DNA of 64,000 bases from Erwinia sp039023475 (GCF_039023475.1 NZ_JBCHVB010000008.1:124001-188000), one strand, 5' to 3'; positions 28,120 through 36,852 are shown, counted from the first letter of the stretch. A program made the numbers and translations. The notes: generated by a model from the sequence alone, not told the origin.

Positions 28120-28908
28120 GTGAGTGACATTAATGAAGATGTCTTCGAGTCGAAACGGCTCTATCAAAAAGTCGCCGCCGAGCTGAAACAACGAATTGCG
28201 AGTCAGCTCTATGAGGTGGGCAAACGACTGCCCGCAGAGCGGCTCATCGCTGAAGAAATGAACGTCAGCCGTACCGTAGTGCGCGAAGCCATCATCATGC
28301 TCGAAGTCGAGGGTTATGTGGAGGTGCGCAAAGGTTCGGGCATTCATGTGATGTCTAATCAGCAGCGTCATCTGGTGATTGCCGACGATGGCAGCGAGTT
28401 TGGCACCGCCGGTCCGTTCGAGCTGCTACAGGCACGCCAGCTGATTGAAAGTAATATTGCGGAGTTTGCCGCAACCCAGGTGAATAAGCAGGATATTATG
28501 CGCCTGATGGAAATTCAGGAGCATGCCCGCCAGGAGGATCGTTTCCGCGACTCGGAGTGGGATCTGAAATTCCACGTACAGGTGGCGCAGGCGACGCAGA
28601 ACAGCGCGCTGGCGGTTATCGTTGAAAAAATGTGGAGTCAGCGCCTGCATAATCCTTACTGGATTAAGCTGCATGAGCATATTGACGAGCGGTCGATCGA
28701 GAGCTGGTGTGAAGAGCACGATCTGATCCTGAAAGCGCTGATCCGCCGCGATCCCTACGCCGCCAAGCTGGCGATGTGGCAGCACCTGGAAAATACCAAA
28801 CTGATGCTGTTCCGCGCCACCAGCGATGATTTTGAATTTAACGTTGACCGCTATCTCTATTCCGAGAACCCGGTAGTGCATCTTGAGCCCCCGCTAAAGG
28901 ATAAATAG
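28120..28908 (+). CDS. exuR: Hexuronate regulator ExuR (GntR/FadR family)
   Basis: A repressor of galacturonate/glucuronate genes, relieved by the sugar acids. The GTG at 28120 with AGAGG seven bases upstream gives 262 residues (258 in E. coli); the frame also runs further upstream without support. The winged helix occupies about residues 14-82 (RLPAERLIAEEMNVSRTVVREAI) and is followed by an FCD effector domain with SEWDLKFHVQVAQATQN. The match to E. coli ExuR is close from the helix-turn-helix to the C-terminal DRYLYSENPVVHL. It closes the hexuronate cassette. Confidence 0.95.
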   Translation: MSDINEDVFESKRLYQKVAAELKQRIASQLYEVGKRLPAERLIAEEMNVSRTVVREAIIMLEVEGYVEVRKGSGIHVMSNQQRHLVIADDGSEFGTAGPFELLQARQLIESNIAEFAATQVNKQDIMRLMEIQEHARQEDRFRDSEWDLKFHVQVAQATQNSALAVIVEKMWSQRLHNPYWIKLHEHIDERSIESWCEEHDLILKALIRRDPYAAKLAMWQHLENTKLMLFRATSDDFEFNVDRYLYSENPVVHLEPPLKDK

Positions 28909-28912
28909 CGCA

Positions 28913-29908
28913 TCAGGGCACCAGCCCCTGCCTGCGCCGCTCCAGCAGGCTCTGTTCGAAAGTCTGCATCCCCGCCTGCATACCGGTTTGCAGCAGCCCA
29001 GGCAGCTGGTGGGTTTTCCCCTCGCGGATCATATTGGCTACCGCAGGCGTGTTGACCAGCACCTCAAACAGCGCCACCCTGCCCTCATTACTACCCGGCT
29101 CCAGCTTCTGGGCAATCACCGCCCGCAGGCTGCCTGCCAGCTGGCTGCGGATCAGGTTTTTCTCCGCGCCCGGAAAAACATCGACCAGCCGCTCCACCGC
29201 CTGCGCTGCGCCGCGCGTATGCAGGGTGGCCAGCACCAGATGCCCGGTTTCCGCCGCCGTCAGCGCCAGCTGGATGGTCTCGCCGTCACGCAGCTCTCCC
29301 AGCAGGATCACATCAGGATCTTCACGCAGCGCGCCACGCAGCCCCTCGCTGAACGAGAGGCAATGCTGTCCGATTTCGCGCTGCTGGATCAGCGAAAGCT
29401 GGCTGTGATGGAGAAACTCGATCGGATCTTCCAGCGTGATGATGTGCCGATCCTGCTGCTGGTTCAGCGCGTTAATCAGCGCGGCCAGGGTGGTGGACTT
29501 TCCGCTGCCGGTCGCGCCGGTGACCAGCACCAGGCCGTCCGCCAGCCGGAGCAGATCATCAGCCACCGGCGGCAGTCTCAGATCGGCCAGCGGCGGCGCG
29601 GCGCTGGCAATCAGCCTGAGCGTCAGCGACAGCCCCTCCCGCTGCTGAAAAAAGTGGGCGCGCAGGCGCGTCCCGGCGCCAGTCGTGACGGCAAAGTCTA
29701 CCTGCCCCACGCTCTCCAGCTGCGCCTGCTGCGTGCCGTCGAGCCAGGCGGCGGCCAGCCCCTCCAGCTCACAGGCCTCAACCGGTGGCCAGTCGGGGAT
29801 CTTTTCCAGCCGGCCATGCCGACGCCAGAACGGAGAATGACCACTGCAAAGGTGCAGATCCCCGGCATTATGCTTTACACTAAGGGCCACTAACTCCTCA
29901 ATACGCAT
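28913..29908 (-). CDS. yggR: PilT-like ATPase YggR
   Basis: A type IV pilus retraction-type ATPase of the PilT family, 331 residues. The ATG at 29908 (MRIEELVALSVKHN) with GGGAG upstream is chosen; the frame could extend to 29941. Walker A GATGSGKST is at 131-139; the Asp box ITLEDPIEF, Walker B VILLGELRDGETI and His box ATLHTRGA follow. In this neighbourhood (yggRSTU) of E. coli there are no pilus structural genes, and none is seen here, so its partner machinery is elsewhere or absent. Confidence 0.93.
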   Translation of the reverse strand: MRIEELVALSVKHNAGDLHLCSGHSPFWRRHGRLEKIPDWPPVEACELEGLAAAWLDGTQQAQLESVGQVDFAVTTGAGTRLRAHFFQQREGLSLTLRLIASAAPPLADLRLPPVADDLLRLADGLVLVTGATGSGKSTTLAALINALNQQQDRHIITLEDPIEFLHHSQLSLIQQREIGQHCLSFSEGLRGALREDPDVILLGELRDGETIQLALTAAETGHLVLATLHTRGAAQAVERLVDVFPGAEKNLIRSQLAGSLRAVIAQKLEPGSNEGRVALFEVLVNTPAVANMIREGKTHQLPGLLQTGMQAGMQTFEQSLLERRRQGLVP

Positions 29909-29923
29909 ATATTCTCCCTGACT

Positions 29924-30631
29924 ATGACCTCGATTCAGCACAACTTACAGCATGTACGTGAGCGAATCTCCGCTGCGGCGACACGCTGCGGCCGCGATCC
30001 GCAGGAAATTACGCTGCTTGCAGTGAGCAAAACAAAACCTGCGGGCGCGGTCGAAGAAGCGTTCGCCGCCGGGCAATGCTGCTTTGGTGAAAACTACGTG
30101 CAGGAGGGCGTTGAAAAAGTGCAGGCGCTGGCGAATCCGGCCCTTATCTGGCACTTTATTGGCCCGCTGCAATCCAATAAAAGCAGGCTTGTTGCGGAAA
30201 ACTTCGCCTGGTGCCATACCGTCGATCGGCTGAAAATCGCGGCAAGGCTTAACGAGCAGCGGCCCGAGGCGTTACCTCCGCTAAATGTGCTGATCCAAAT
30301 AAACATCAGCGATGAACAGAGTAAATCTGGCATCATGCTGGAGGCGCTGAACGGGCTGGCGCAGGGTATCGCCGTTCTGCCGCGGTTAACGCTGCGCGGG
30401 CTGATGGCGATCCCGGCGCCGGAGGCGGATTATGACCGCCAGCTGGCCGTATGCCAGAAGATGGCGGAAGCGTTCCACGCGCTGAAAAAAGATTACCCAA
30501 CCGTCGATACGCTTTCGCTGGGAATGAGCGACGATATGGACGCCGCTATTGCGGCAGGCAGTACGCTGGTGCGCATTGGCACCGCAATTTTTGGCGCTCG
30601 CGACTATGGCGCCGCCCACAACACTAATTAA
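29924..30631 (+). CDS. yggS: PLP homeostasis protein YggS (PLPBP)
   Basis: A single-domain alanine-racemase-fold protein that binds pyridoxal phosphate through Lys36 (VSKTKP) and helps control vitamin B6 and amino-acid pools. It has 235 residues, the family length. Conserved GENYVQE, WHFIGPLQSNK and LSMGMSDD-type LSLGMSDDM motifs are present. It diverges from yggR and heads yggS-yggT-rdgB-hemW. Confidence 0.96.
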   Translation: MTSIQHNLQHVRERISAAATRCGRDPQEITLLAVSKTKPAGAVEEAFAAGQCCFGENYVQEGVEKVQALANPALIWHFIGPLQSNKSRLVAENFAWCHTVDRLKIAARLNEQRPEALPPLNVLIQINISDEQSKSGIMLEALNGLAQGIAVLPRLTLRGLMAIPAPEADYDRQLAVCQKMAEAFHALKKDYPTVDTLSLGMSDDMDAAIAAGSTLVRIGTAIFGARDYGAAHNTN

Positions 30632-30639
30632 GGAAAACC

Positions 30640-31194
30640 ATGCTGACGTTGACTTTTCTGGTCAAGACCCTGATCGACCTGTACGTAATGGTGCTGCTGT
30701 TACGTATCTGGATGCAGTGGTCACGTTGTGATTTCTATAACCCGCTGGCACAGTTCATCGTGAAGGTCACCCAGCCGGTGGTGAAGCCGCTACGCCGGAT
30801 CCTGCCTTCCATTGGGCCGGTGGATACCGCCTCGCTGCTGCTGGCGTTTGTGCTGACCACGCTGAAGTATCCGATCCTGCTGCTGATTCAGGTCGGGGCC
30901 TTCTCGGTCGATCCGATGAACCTGCTGGTGGGCCTGCTTTCGCTGGTCAAGTCGGCCGGTCATCTGGTGTTCTGGGTGATTATCATCCGCTCGCTGATGA
31001 GCTGGATAAGCCAGGGGCGGGGAGCGGTCGATCAGGTACTGATCCAGCTGACCGAGCCGCTGATGTCACCCATCCGCCGCATCCTGCCTGCGATGGGCGG
31101 CATCGATTTCTCCGCCATGGTGGTGATCCTGATCCTTTATATGCTGAATTTCCTCGGTATGGATCTCTTCCCCGGCCTCTGGTACCTGCTGTAA
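30640..31194 (+). CDS. yggT: YggT family membrane protein
   Basis: An inner-membrane protein of 184 residues with two copies of the YggT domain, each having two hydrophobic helices and an amphipathic stretch: VKVTQPVVKPLRRILPSIG in the first and LTEPLMSPIRRILPAMGG in the second. E. coli YggT is linked to osmotic and potassium tolerance, and the family to membrane shape. It lies eight bases after yggS. The yggU gene that usually follows is missing. Confidence 0.93.
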   Translation: MLTLTFLVKTLIDLYVMVLLLRIWMQWSRCDFYNPLAQFIVKVTQPVVKPLRRILPSIGPVDTASLLLAFVLTTLKYPILLLIQVGAFSVDPMNLLVGLLSLVKSAGHLVFWVIIIRSLMSWISQGRGAVDQVLIQLTEPLMSPIRRILPAMGGIDFSAMVVILILYMLNFLGMDLFPGLWYLL

Positions 31195-31218
31195 CCCTGA
31201 ATGAATTGTGGATGTGAT

Positions 31219-31812
31219 ATGCAAAAAGTTGTGCTCGCCACCGGCAACGCCGGGAAAGTTCGTGAACTGGCCGATTTGCTGGCCGCGTTTGGCCTGGATA
31301 TTGTGGCGCAAACCGAACTGGGCGTGACGTCAGCCGAGGAGACCGGCCTGACGTTTATTGAAAATGCGATCCTGAAAGCGCGTCACGCCGCCGCGATAAC
31401 CGGGCTGCCCGCGATTGCGGATGACTCGGGTCTGGCGGTGGATGCGCTCGGCGGCGCGCCGGGCATTTATTCCGCCCGCTACGCCGGAGAGGAAGCCTCC
31501 GATCTGCAAAACCTGAACAAGCTGCTGGGCGCGCTGGAAGCGGTGCCGGAAGGTCAGCGCCAGGCGCAGTTCCACTGCGTGCTGGTTTACCTTCGCCATG
31601 CGGAAGATCCGACGCCGCTGGTATTTCACGGCAGCTGGGAAGGTGAAATTACACGCAGCGCCGCAGGTGAAGGTGGTTTCGGCTACGATCCGATCTTTTA
31701 TGTTCCGGCGCTGGGCAAAACGGCCGCCGAGCTGAGCAAGGATGAAAAGCGTGCGGTTTCTCACCGTGGAAAAGCGCTGACGCTGCTGCTGGATGCGATG
31801 CGCAATGGGTAA
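31219..31812 (+). CDS. rdgB: Non-canonical purine NTP pyrophosphatase RdgB
   Basis: A HAM1-family enzyme that hydrolyses dITP, XTP and related nucleotides, keeping them out of DNA. The ATG at 31219 (MQKVVLATGNAGKV) gives 197 residues, as in E. coli; an ATG at 31201 is in frame but not conserved. The SYAENALLKA-type FIENAILKARHAA, ADDSGL and GFGYDPIF motifs are present. It follows yggT directly and overlaps hemW by eight bases. Confidence 0.96.
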   Translation: MQKVVLATGNAGKVRELADLLAAFGLDIVAQTELGVTSAEETGLTFIENAILKARHAAAITGLPAIADDSGLAVDALGGAPGIYSARYAGEEASDLQNLNKLLGALEAVPEGQRQAQFHCVLVYLRHAEDPTPLVFHGSWEGEITRSAAGEGGFGYDPIFYVPALGKTAAELSKDEKRAVSHRGKALTLLLDAMRNG

Positions 31813-32944
31813 TCTTCCTCCGCTCAGCCTCTATATTCACGTTCCCTGGTGCGTACAAAAGTGCCCTTACTGCGACTTCAACTCTCACGCGCTGAAGGGC
31901 GAGGTGCCGCATGAAGAGTATGTGCGCCATCTGCTGGCGGATCTGGATGCCGATCTGCCGCTGGCATCAGGTCGGGAGGTCAGCACGATCTTTATCGGCG
32001 GCGGCACGCCAAGCCTGCTCTCCGGCGCGGCGATGCAGATGCTGCTGGATGGCGTGCGGGCGCGGCTGCCGCTGGCACCGAAAGCTGAGATTACCATGGA
32101 GGCCAACCCCGGCACCGTCGAAGCTGCTCGCTTCAGCGACTATCAGCGGGCCGGGATTAACCGCATCTCGATTGGCGTGCAGAGCTTCAGCCAGCAGAAG
32201 CTGGAGCGGCTCGGGCGCATCCACGGCCCGGAAGAGGCGAAGCGCGCGGCCAGGCTTGCCGAAGGTCTCGGCCTGCGCAGCTTTAATCTCGATTTGATGC
32301 ATGGCCTGCCCGACCAGTCTCTGGCGGAGGCGCTGGATGATTTGCGTCAGGCGATTGAACTCAATCCGCCCCATCTCTCCTGGTATCAGCTGACCATTGA
32401 GCCGAATACGCTGTTCGCTTCAAGGCCGCCGGTTCTACCCGACGACGACGCGCTGTGGGATATTTTTGAGCAGGGCCACCAGATACTGACGGCGGCGGGT
32501 TATGAACAGTATGAAACCTCTGCCTATGCCAAACCAGGCTATCGCTGCGAGCACAACCTGAACTACTGGCGCTTCGGCGACTACCTGGGGATCGGCTGCG
32601 GTGCGCACGGTAAGCTGACCCAGGCTGACGGCAGAATTATCCGTACCAGCAAAACTAAACATCCGCGCGGGTTTATGGCGGGCAACTATCTCGATCGCCA
32701 GCATGAGGTCAGCGACAGCGAGAAACCTTTCGAATTCTTTATGAACCGTTTCCGCCTGCTGGAAGCGGCGCCAAGAGTAGAGTTTGGTCGCTATACCGGA
32801 CTGGATGAAAGCGTAATCCGTCCCCAGATTGATGAGGCGCTGGCTAAAGGCTATCTGACCGAAACGGCGGAAAACTGGCAGATAACGGAGAAAGGAAAGC
32901 TGTTTCTCAACTCACTGCTGGAGCTGTTTCTGGCGGAAGAGTAA
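31805..32944 (+). CDS. hemW: Heme chaperone HemW (radical SAM)
   Basis: A radical-SAM-family heme chaperone related to HemN but not a coproporphyrinogen oxidase. The iron-sulfur motif CxxxCxxC is at Cys16, Cys20 and Cys23 (WCVQKCPYC). The ATG at 31805 gives 379 residues, against 378 in E. coli. The C-terminal HemW domain with NYWRFGDYLGIGCGAHG is intact. Translation is likely coupled to rdgB by the overlap. Confidence 0.95.
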   Translation: MGNLPPLSLYIHVPWCVQKCPYCDFNSHALKGEVPHEEYVRHLLADLDADLPLASGREVSTIFIGGGTPSLLSGAAMQMLLDGVRARLPLAPKAEITMEANPGTVEAARFSDYQRAGINRISIGVQSFSQQKLERLGRIHGPEEAKRAARLAEGLGLRSFNLDLMHGLPDQSLAEALDDLRQAIELNPPHLSWYQLTIEPNTLFASRPPVLPDDDALWDIFEQGHQILTAAGYEQYETSAYAKPGYRCEHNLNYWRFGDYLGIGCGAHGKLTQADGRIIRTSKTKHPRGFMAGNYLDRQHEVSDSEKPFEFFMNRFRLLEAAPRVEFGRYTGLDESVIRPQIDEALAKGYLTETAENWQITEKGKLFLNSLLELFLAEE

Positions 32945-32963
32945 GGCTTTTAGCGTACTAAAA

Positions 32964-32977
32964 TTGATATTTATCAA
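32964..32977 (+). promoter_or_regulatory. FNR-type site upstream of the His-rich gene
   Basis: TTGATATTTATCAA is a perfect match to the FNR consensus TTGAT-N4-ATCAA. It lies 115 bases upstream of the start at 33092. A further palindrome AATAAGAG-tt-CTCTTATT is at 33001-33018. Confidence 0.65.
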
Positions 32978-33091
32978 GGATACTGCTTTGTTCAGGGGTT
33001 AATAAGAGTTCTCTTATTGGCAGTAAATTGTGGGAAATCGAAGATAGCCTGGCGATGGATATCGTTACTCACAATAAATAGGGAAATAAAA

Positions 33092-33454
33092 ATGAAACAA
33101 TCTGGACTGAAAGTACTTTTCGCCGTACTGCTCTCTGCCGCAAGCCTTAGCGTCTGGGCCGACAATGACCATCACAAAAGCAGAACGGAGATAGAGCATC
33201 GCGGCGAGCAGGGTAAGCATCACGGCGAGCATGAAGGAATAGCGCATCGCGGTGAGCATGAGACGAAGAACTCAGAACATCATCAGTTTGGTAAGAGAGG
33301 GAACCCGGAGCACCACAGAATTGACAACAAGCACCCGCAGGAACACAGGGACGGTGACCATCGCCAGGCGGCGAAACATCACACATCAAAACATCATCTG
33401 AAAGAAAAAGCGCAGCGTTCAGAGCATAAAAAACCCCATCACGACGAAGCGTAA
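33092..33454 (+). CDS. Histidine-rich exported protein
   Basis: A 120-residue protein with a clear signal peptide (about 1-23, ending SVWA) and a strongly hydrophilic mature part of about 97 residues, of which 22 are His, many as HH pairs, with abundant Lys, Glu and Arg. There is no cysteine in the mature part. Such composition suggests a periplasmic metal buffer (Ni, Zn or Cu), but I do not recognise a family, and low-complexity repeats make homology unreliable. The start at 33092 has AGGG upstream. It takes the place held by yggM-ansB in E. coli and is followed by its own terminator. The perfect FNR-type box upstream suggests oxygen-dependent expression. Confidence 0.75.
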   Translation: MKQSGLKVLFAVLLSAASLSVWADNDHHKSRTEIEHRGEQGKHHGEHEGIAHRGEHETKNSEHHQFGKRGNPEHHRIDNKHPQEHRDGDHRQAAKHHTSKHHLKEKAQRSEHKKPHHDEA

Positions 33455-33459
33455 TAGTC

Positions 33460-33491
33460 AGCAGGCTGCCATCCGGCAGCCTGCTTTTTTA
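33460..33491 (+). terminator. Terminator of the His-rich gene
   Basis: An 11-bp perfect stem (33460-33470 / 33475-33485) with loop ATCC is followed by TTTTTT. It overlaps the end of the convergent yggN. Confidence 0.9.
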
Positions 33492-34199
33492 TTTCAGCCC
33501 GGCGATCAGCGCTTTGCGCTGCCCTTCCAGCGTGGTCACACGGTTGCAGACCTCATGGCCAAAATTCTGAAAATCTTTTTCCTGGCTGCGCCATTCGGCC
33601 TGGATAGACTGCTGTAGCCCGCCCAGATTGCCCATGATCGCCTGGAGCGGATTGTCGCTGTTCCCGCCCTGCCTGCCCATCTCGTTCAGGCTGTCCTGCA
33701 ATACGCCGCCCAGCGCGCTCTGTACCAGCTTTTCGCCATCCTGACGCACCTGATCGATAGCCTGATGGTGAAAGGTGAGCCCGTCGCTGCGGTGTTCAAT
33801 AATCCGGTTCATCTGCTGCTTAAGCTGGCTGTCCAGCGTAGTCAGCCGGCTGCGCACGTTGCTGTTCTGACCCAGCTTTTCCACGATAACGCCGTCAAGC
33901 GCGACGCGCGCTTTCTCAAGACGCTGGCGGGCGCCCTGATCGACCCAGGGCAGATCCCGGCGCAGGGAGGCCTGATAATCAATCGCCTTCTGACGGGTTG
34001 CGGTGTCCACCGTCGCCGCCTCTCCGTTACGCTGCACCTCGCCCGTTGGCATGATGGTCAGATTGCCGCTGGCACCCACGACCTGCACGCTCTGAGGGGA
34101 AATAACAATGTCATCCTGAGGGTTCACGCTGCACTGGTAGTCTGCCTGCGCCTGACCCGCAGCCAGAAGTAACGCACCCACCATCATCGCTTTACGCAT
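33489..34199 (-). CDS. yggN: DUF2884 family protein YggN
   Basis: An exported protein of 236 residues with a signal peptide (MRKAMMVGALLLAAGQAQA). It matches E. coli YggN well (PQSVxVVGASG, LPWxDxGAxxRxEKARVALD, QMNRIIEHRxDGLTFH). The ATG at 34199 with AGGAG upstream is preferred to an earlier in-frame start. Function is unknown; it is thought to be periplasmic. It lies downstream of yggL in the usual order. Confidence 0.92.
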   Translation of the reverse strand: MRKAMMVGALLLAAGQAQADYQCSVNPQDDIVISPQSVQVVGASGNLTIMPTGEVQRNGEAATVDTATRQKAIDYQASLRRDLPWVDQGARQRLEKARVALDGVIVEKLGQNSNVRSRLTTLDSQLKQQMNRIIEHRSDGLTFHHQAIDQVRQDGEKLVQSALGGVLQDSLNEMGRQGGNSDNPLQAIMGNLGGLQQSIQAEWRSQEKDFQNFGHEVCNRVTTLEGQRKALIAGLK

Positions 34200-34294
34200 T
34201 TGGCTCTCTCCTGAGATCGATGGGGCCACGCAAGCGTGGCCCCGACTGACTTTCTACCGGGCCTGCCGTGATAACGCGGCAGGCGATAAAAGGT

Positions 34295-34621
34295 TTAGTC
34301 CCACCAGACGTCAAAAAGTTCGGTGACCTGAATATTGCTCAGCTTGCGATCTTCCAGCCATTTGCGTACCAGTTCGCGATGCTCTTCGGTGCACTTGCCG
34401 GTTTGTTGCAGGCAGATCAGACCTTCCCACTGCAAATAGCCGCTGCCGTCAAAGGCCAGGCCGTTAGGATCGATCGCTTCATTGATCAGCGCATCGACGG
34501 TGGAATCGATTGTCTCTTCGCTGGTGCCTTCCGGAAACGAGAAGGCGATGGAGAAGCCCAGTTCCTGAAACTCATCGATGTGCATTTTTTTACGCAAACG
34601 ACGACTGCGTTGGGTAGCCAT
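34295..34621 (-). CDS. yggL: YggL family 50S ribosome-binding protein
   Basis: A DUF469 protein of 108 residues, the E. coli length. The family has been found associated with the large ribosomal subunit. Conserved RSRRLRKKMHIDEFQELGF and the end LFDVWWD are present. Its start overlaps the trmB stop by one base, so it is translated together with trmB. Confidence 0.93.
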   Translation of the reverse strand: MATQRSRRLRKKMHIDEFQELGFSIAFSFPEGTSEETIDSTVDALINEAIDPNGLAFDGSGYLQWEGLICLQQTGKCTEEHRELVRKWLEDRKLSNIQVTELFDVWWD

Positions 34622-35340
34622 TATTTAATCCTCTCAAACATCAGATCCCAAACACCGTGGCCCAGACGCTGGCCACGCTGCTCAAATTTTGTTAACGGAC
34701 GCGACTCGGGGCGCGGCACGTAGTCCTGCGTTGCTGACTGGTTTTGATAACCCGCAATGCTGTTCATCACTTCCAGCATGTGTTCAGCATAGGCTTCCCA
34801 GTCGGTTGCCATATGGAATACGCCACCCAGCTTCAGCTTACGCATTACCAGTTCGGCAAAAGGCACCTGCACGATGCGGCGCTTGTTGTGGCGGGCTTTA
34901 TGCCACGGATCGGGGAAGAAAAGCTGAACCATACGCAGTGAGTTATCCGGAATCATCTTTTCCAGTACCTCTACAGCATCGTGGCACATCACGCGCAGAT
35001 TCTCCACGCCAGCTTCCTGCGCGCTTTGCAGGCAGGCGCCGACCCCCGGCGAATGCACTTCAATACCGAGGAAGTTCTGCTGCGGATTCGCTTCCGCCAT
35101 TGCCACCAGCGACGATCCCATACCGAAACCGATTTCCAGCACAACCGGCGCTTCGCGCCCAAACAGGCCAGCCAGCTCGACAGGCTCAGGCTGGTATTCC
35201 ACGCCATTTACCGGCCAGAGCGTCTCCAGTGCATGCTGCTGTCCTTTGGTCAGGCGGCCCTGACGACGTACGAAGCTGCGAATACGGCGCATCGCGCGGC
35301 CGTTTTCATCAAACTCCGGAGAGATCACATCATTATTCAT
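34621..35340 (-). CDS. trmB: tRNA (guanine-N7-)-methyltransferase
   Basis: A class I SAM-dependent methyltransferase that forms m7G46 in the variable loop of tRNAs. It has 239 residues, exactly as in E. coli. The SAM-binding motif VVLEIGFGMGSSL and the substrate-binding PDPWHKARHNKRR segment are present. It diverges from mutY and leads the trmB-yggL pair. Confidence 0.97.
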   Translation of the reverse strand: MNNDVISPEFDENGRAMRRIRSFVRRQGRLTKGQQHALETLWPVNGVEYQPEPVELAGLFGREAPVVLEIGFGMGSSLVAMAEANPQQNFLGIEVHSPGVGACLQSAQEAGVENLRVMCHDAVEVLEKMIPDNSLRMVQLFFPDPWHKARHNKRRIVQVPFAELVMRKLKLGGVFHMATDWEAYAEHMLEVMNSIAGYQNQSATQDYVPRPESRPLTKFEQRGQRLGHGVWDLMFERIK

Positions 35341-35494
35341 GTTTCTGCCTGCTGGTCTGCAATATCTGGAAAACGGGCATTATGCAATGTTACAGCTGTT
35401 AAGCAAGCCCTGGAAACTTCCGGTTTACAGCATAGTTGGTCTGTGCTGGAATCCCAGCCTGATTTTTTATTCTGCGGGAATTCTCTTTACCATG

Positions 35495-36580
35495 ATGCAA
35501 GCGCCGCCGTTCTCAAGCCAGGTTCTGGACTGGTATCAGCGCTATGGTCGTAAAACCTTGCCCTGGCAGCAGGAAAAAACGCCCTATAAAGTCTGGCTTT
35601 CCGAAGTGATGCTGCAACAGACTCAGGTTGCCACGGTAATCCCCTACTTTGAGCGCTTTATGTCCCGCTTTCCGACGGTCACCGATCTGGCTGATGCGCC
35701 GCTGGATGAGGTGCTGCATCTCTGGACGGGACTGGGCTATTACGCCCGGGCGCGCAACCTGCATAAAGCGGCCAAAACGGTTGCAGATAAGCATGGCGGC
35801 GTTTTTCCGCAAACCTTTGAGGAGGTTGCCGCGCTGCCAGGCATAGGACGTTCCACCGCGGGCGCCGTGCTTTCGCTGGCGCTCGGCAAACATTTTCCCA
35901 TTCTTGACGGCAACGTTAAGCGCGTGCTGGCCCGCTGCTATGCCGTTGCCGGCTGGCCCGGTAAAAAAGAGGTGGAGAACCGCCTGTGGCAGATAAGCGA
36001 AACCGTCACGCCCGCAGAGGGCGTCAGCCAGTTTAATCAGGCGATGATGGATTTAGGCGCCATGGTCTGCACGCGATCCAAACCCAAATGTGAGATCTGC
36101 CCGCTATCGTCCCGCTGCATCGCCTATGCCAGCGGAAGCTGGGCCAGCTATCCCGGCAAGAAACCGAAACAGACGCTGCCGGAGCGCACCGGCTGGCTGC
36201 TGATGATGCAGCGGGAGAATAGCGTCTGGCTGGAGCAGCGCCCGCCCGTCGGCCTCTGGGGCGGCCTGTTCTGCTTTCCGCAGTTTGCCACCCTGCCCGA
36301 ACTTGAGCAGTGGCTGCGCGATAAGCGGCTCGACGCCGGCGCGCTTCAGCAGGGCATCGCCTTTCGTCACACCTTCAGCCATTTTCATCTGGATATCGTG
36401 CCGATGTGGCTGCCGCTGCTTTCCGCCGGTGCGGCAATGGATGAAGGCGCCGGTCTCTGGTATAACTTAGCGCAACCACAGTCCGTCGGGCTGGCCGCCC
36501 CGGTGGAACGTCTGCTACAGCAGCTGCGTCACCCGCAACAGCGCGCCCTGAGCATTGGCGCCACAGAAGAGGAAGAGTAA
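35495..36580 (+). CDS. mutY: Adenine DNA glycosylase
   Basis: A base-excision enzyme that removes adenine mispaired with 8-oxoguanine. The start ATG at 35495 (MQAPPFSSQVLDWY) aligns with E. coli; 35492 is an equal alternative and a much longer upstream frame is not. Catalytic Glu37 (SEVMLQQTQ), the helix-hairpin-helix/GPD region with the catalytic Asp in PILDGNVKRVLARC, the Cys4 iron-sulfur loop (CTRSKPKCEICPLSSRC) and the C-terminal Nudix-like 8-oxoG domain are present. It has 361 residues, with a short acidic C-terminal tail beyond the E. coli end. It overlaps yggX by one base. Confidence 0.96.
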   Translation: MQAPPFSSQVLDWYQRYGRKTLPWQQEKTPYKVWLSEVMLQQTQVATVIPYFERFMSRFPTVTDLADAPLDEVLHLWTGLGYYARARNLHKAAKTVADKHGGVFPQTFEEVAALPGIGRSTAGAVLSLALGKHFPILDGNVKRVLARCYAVAGWPGKKEVENRLWQISETVTPAEGVSQFNQAMMDLGAMVCTRSKPKCEICPLSSRCIAYASGSWASYPGKKPKQTLPERTGWLLMMQRENSVWLEQRPPVGLWGGLFCFPQFATLPELEQWLRDKRLDAGALQQGIAFRHTFSHFHLDIVPMWLPLLSAGAAMDEGAGLWYNLAQPQSVGLAAPVERLLQQLRHPQQRALSIGATEEEE

Positions 36581-36852
36581 TGAGCAGAACCATTTTTTGC
36601 ACGTTCCTGCAACGCGACGCTGAAGGGCAGGACTTTCAGCTCTACCCTGGCGAGCTGGGCAAGCGTATCTATAACGAGATCTCCAAAGAAGCCTGGGCAC
36701 AGTGGATGAGCAAGCAAACTATGCTGATCAACGAGAAAAAGCTCAGCATGATGAATCCGGAAGACCGGAAGCTGCTTGAGCAGGAGATGGTGAAATTCCT
36801 GTTTGAAGGGCATGAAGTCCATATCGAAGGTTATACCCCGCCAGAAGAATAA
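36580..36852 (+). CDS. yggX: Probable Fe(2+)-trafficking protein YggX
   Basis: A 90-residue protein (91 in E. coli) tied to iron-sulfur cluster protection and oxidative stress resistance. The conserved Cys7 (MSRTIFC) and LYPGELGKRIYNEISKEAWAQW are present. Its start overlaps the mutY stop, which fits the shared link with an iron-sulfur enzyme; in E. coli it is also under SoxRS control. Confidence 0.96.
   Translation: MSRTIFCTFLQRDAEGQDFQLYPGELGKRIYNEISKEAWAQWMSKQTMLINEKKLSMMNPEDRKLLEQEMVKFLFEGHEVHIEGYTPPEE

Noticed and set aside
33092..33454. CRISPR-like or tandem DNA repeat in the His-rich gene
   Set aside because: The similarity is only in short GAGCATC/GGCGAGC-type words that reflect repeated His-Gly-Glu codons; spacing is irregular.
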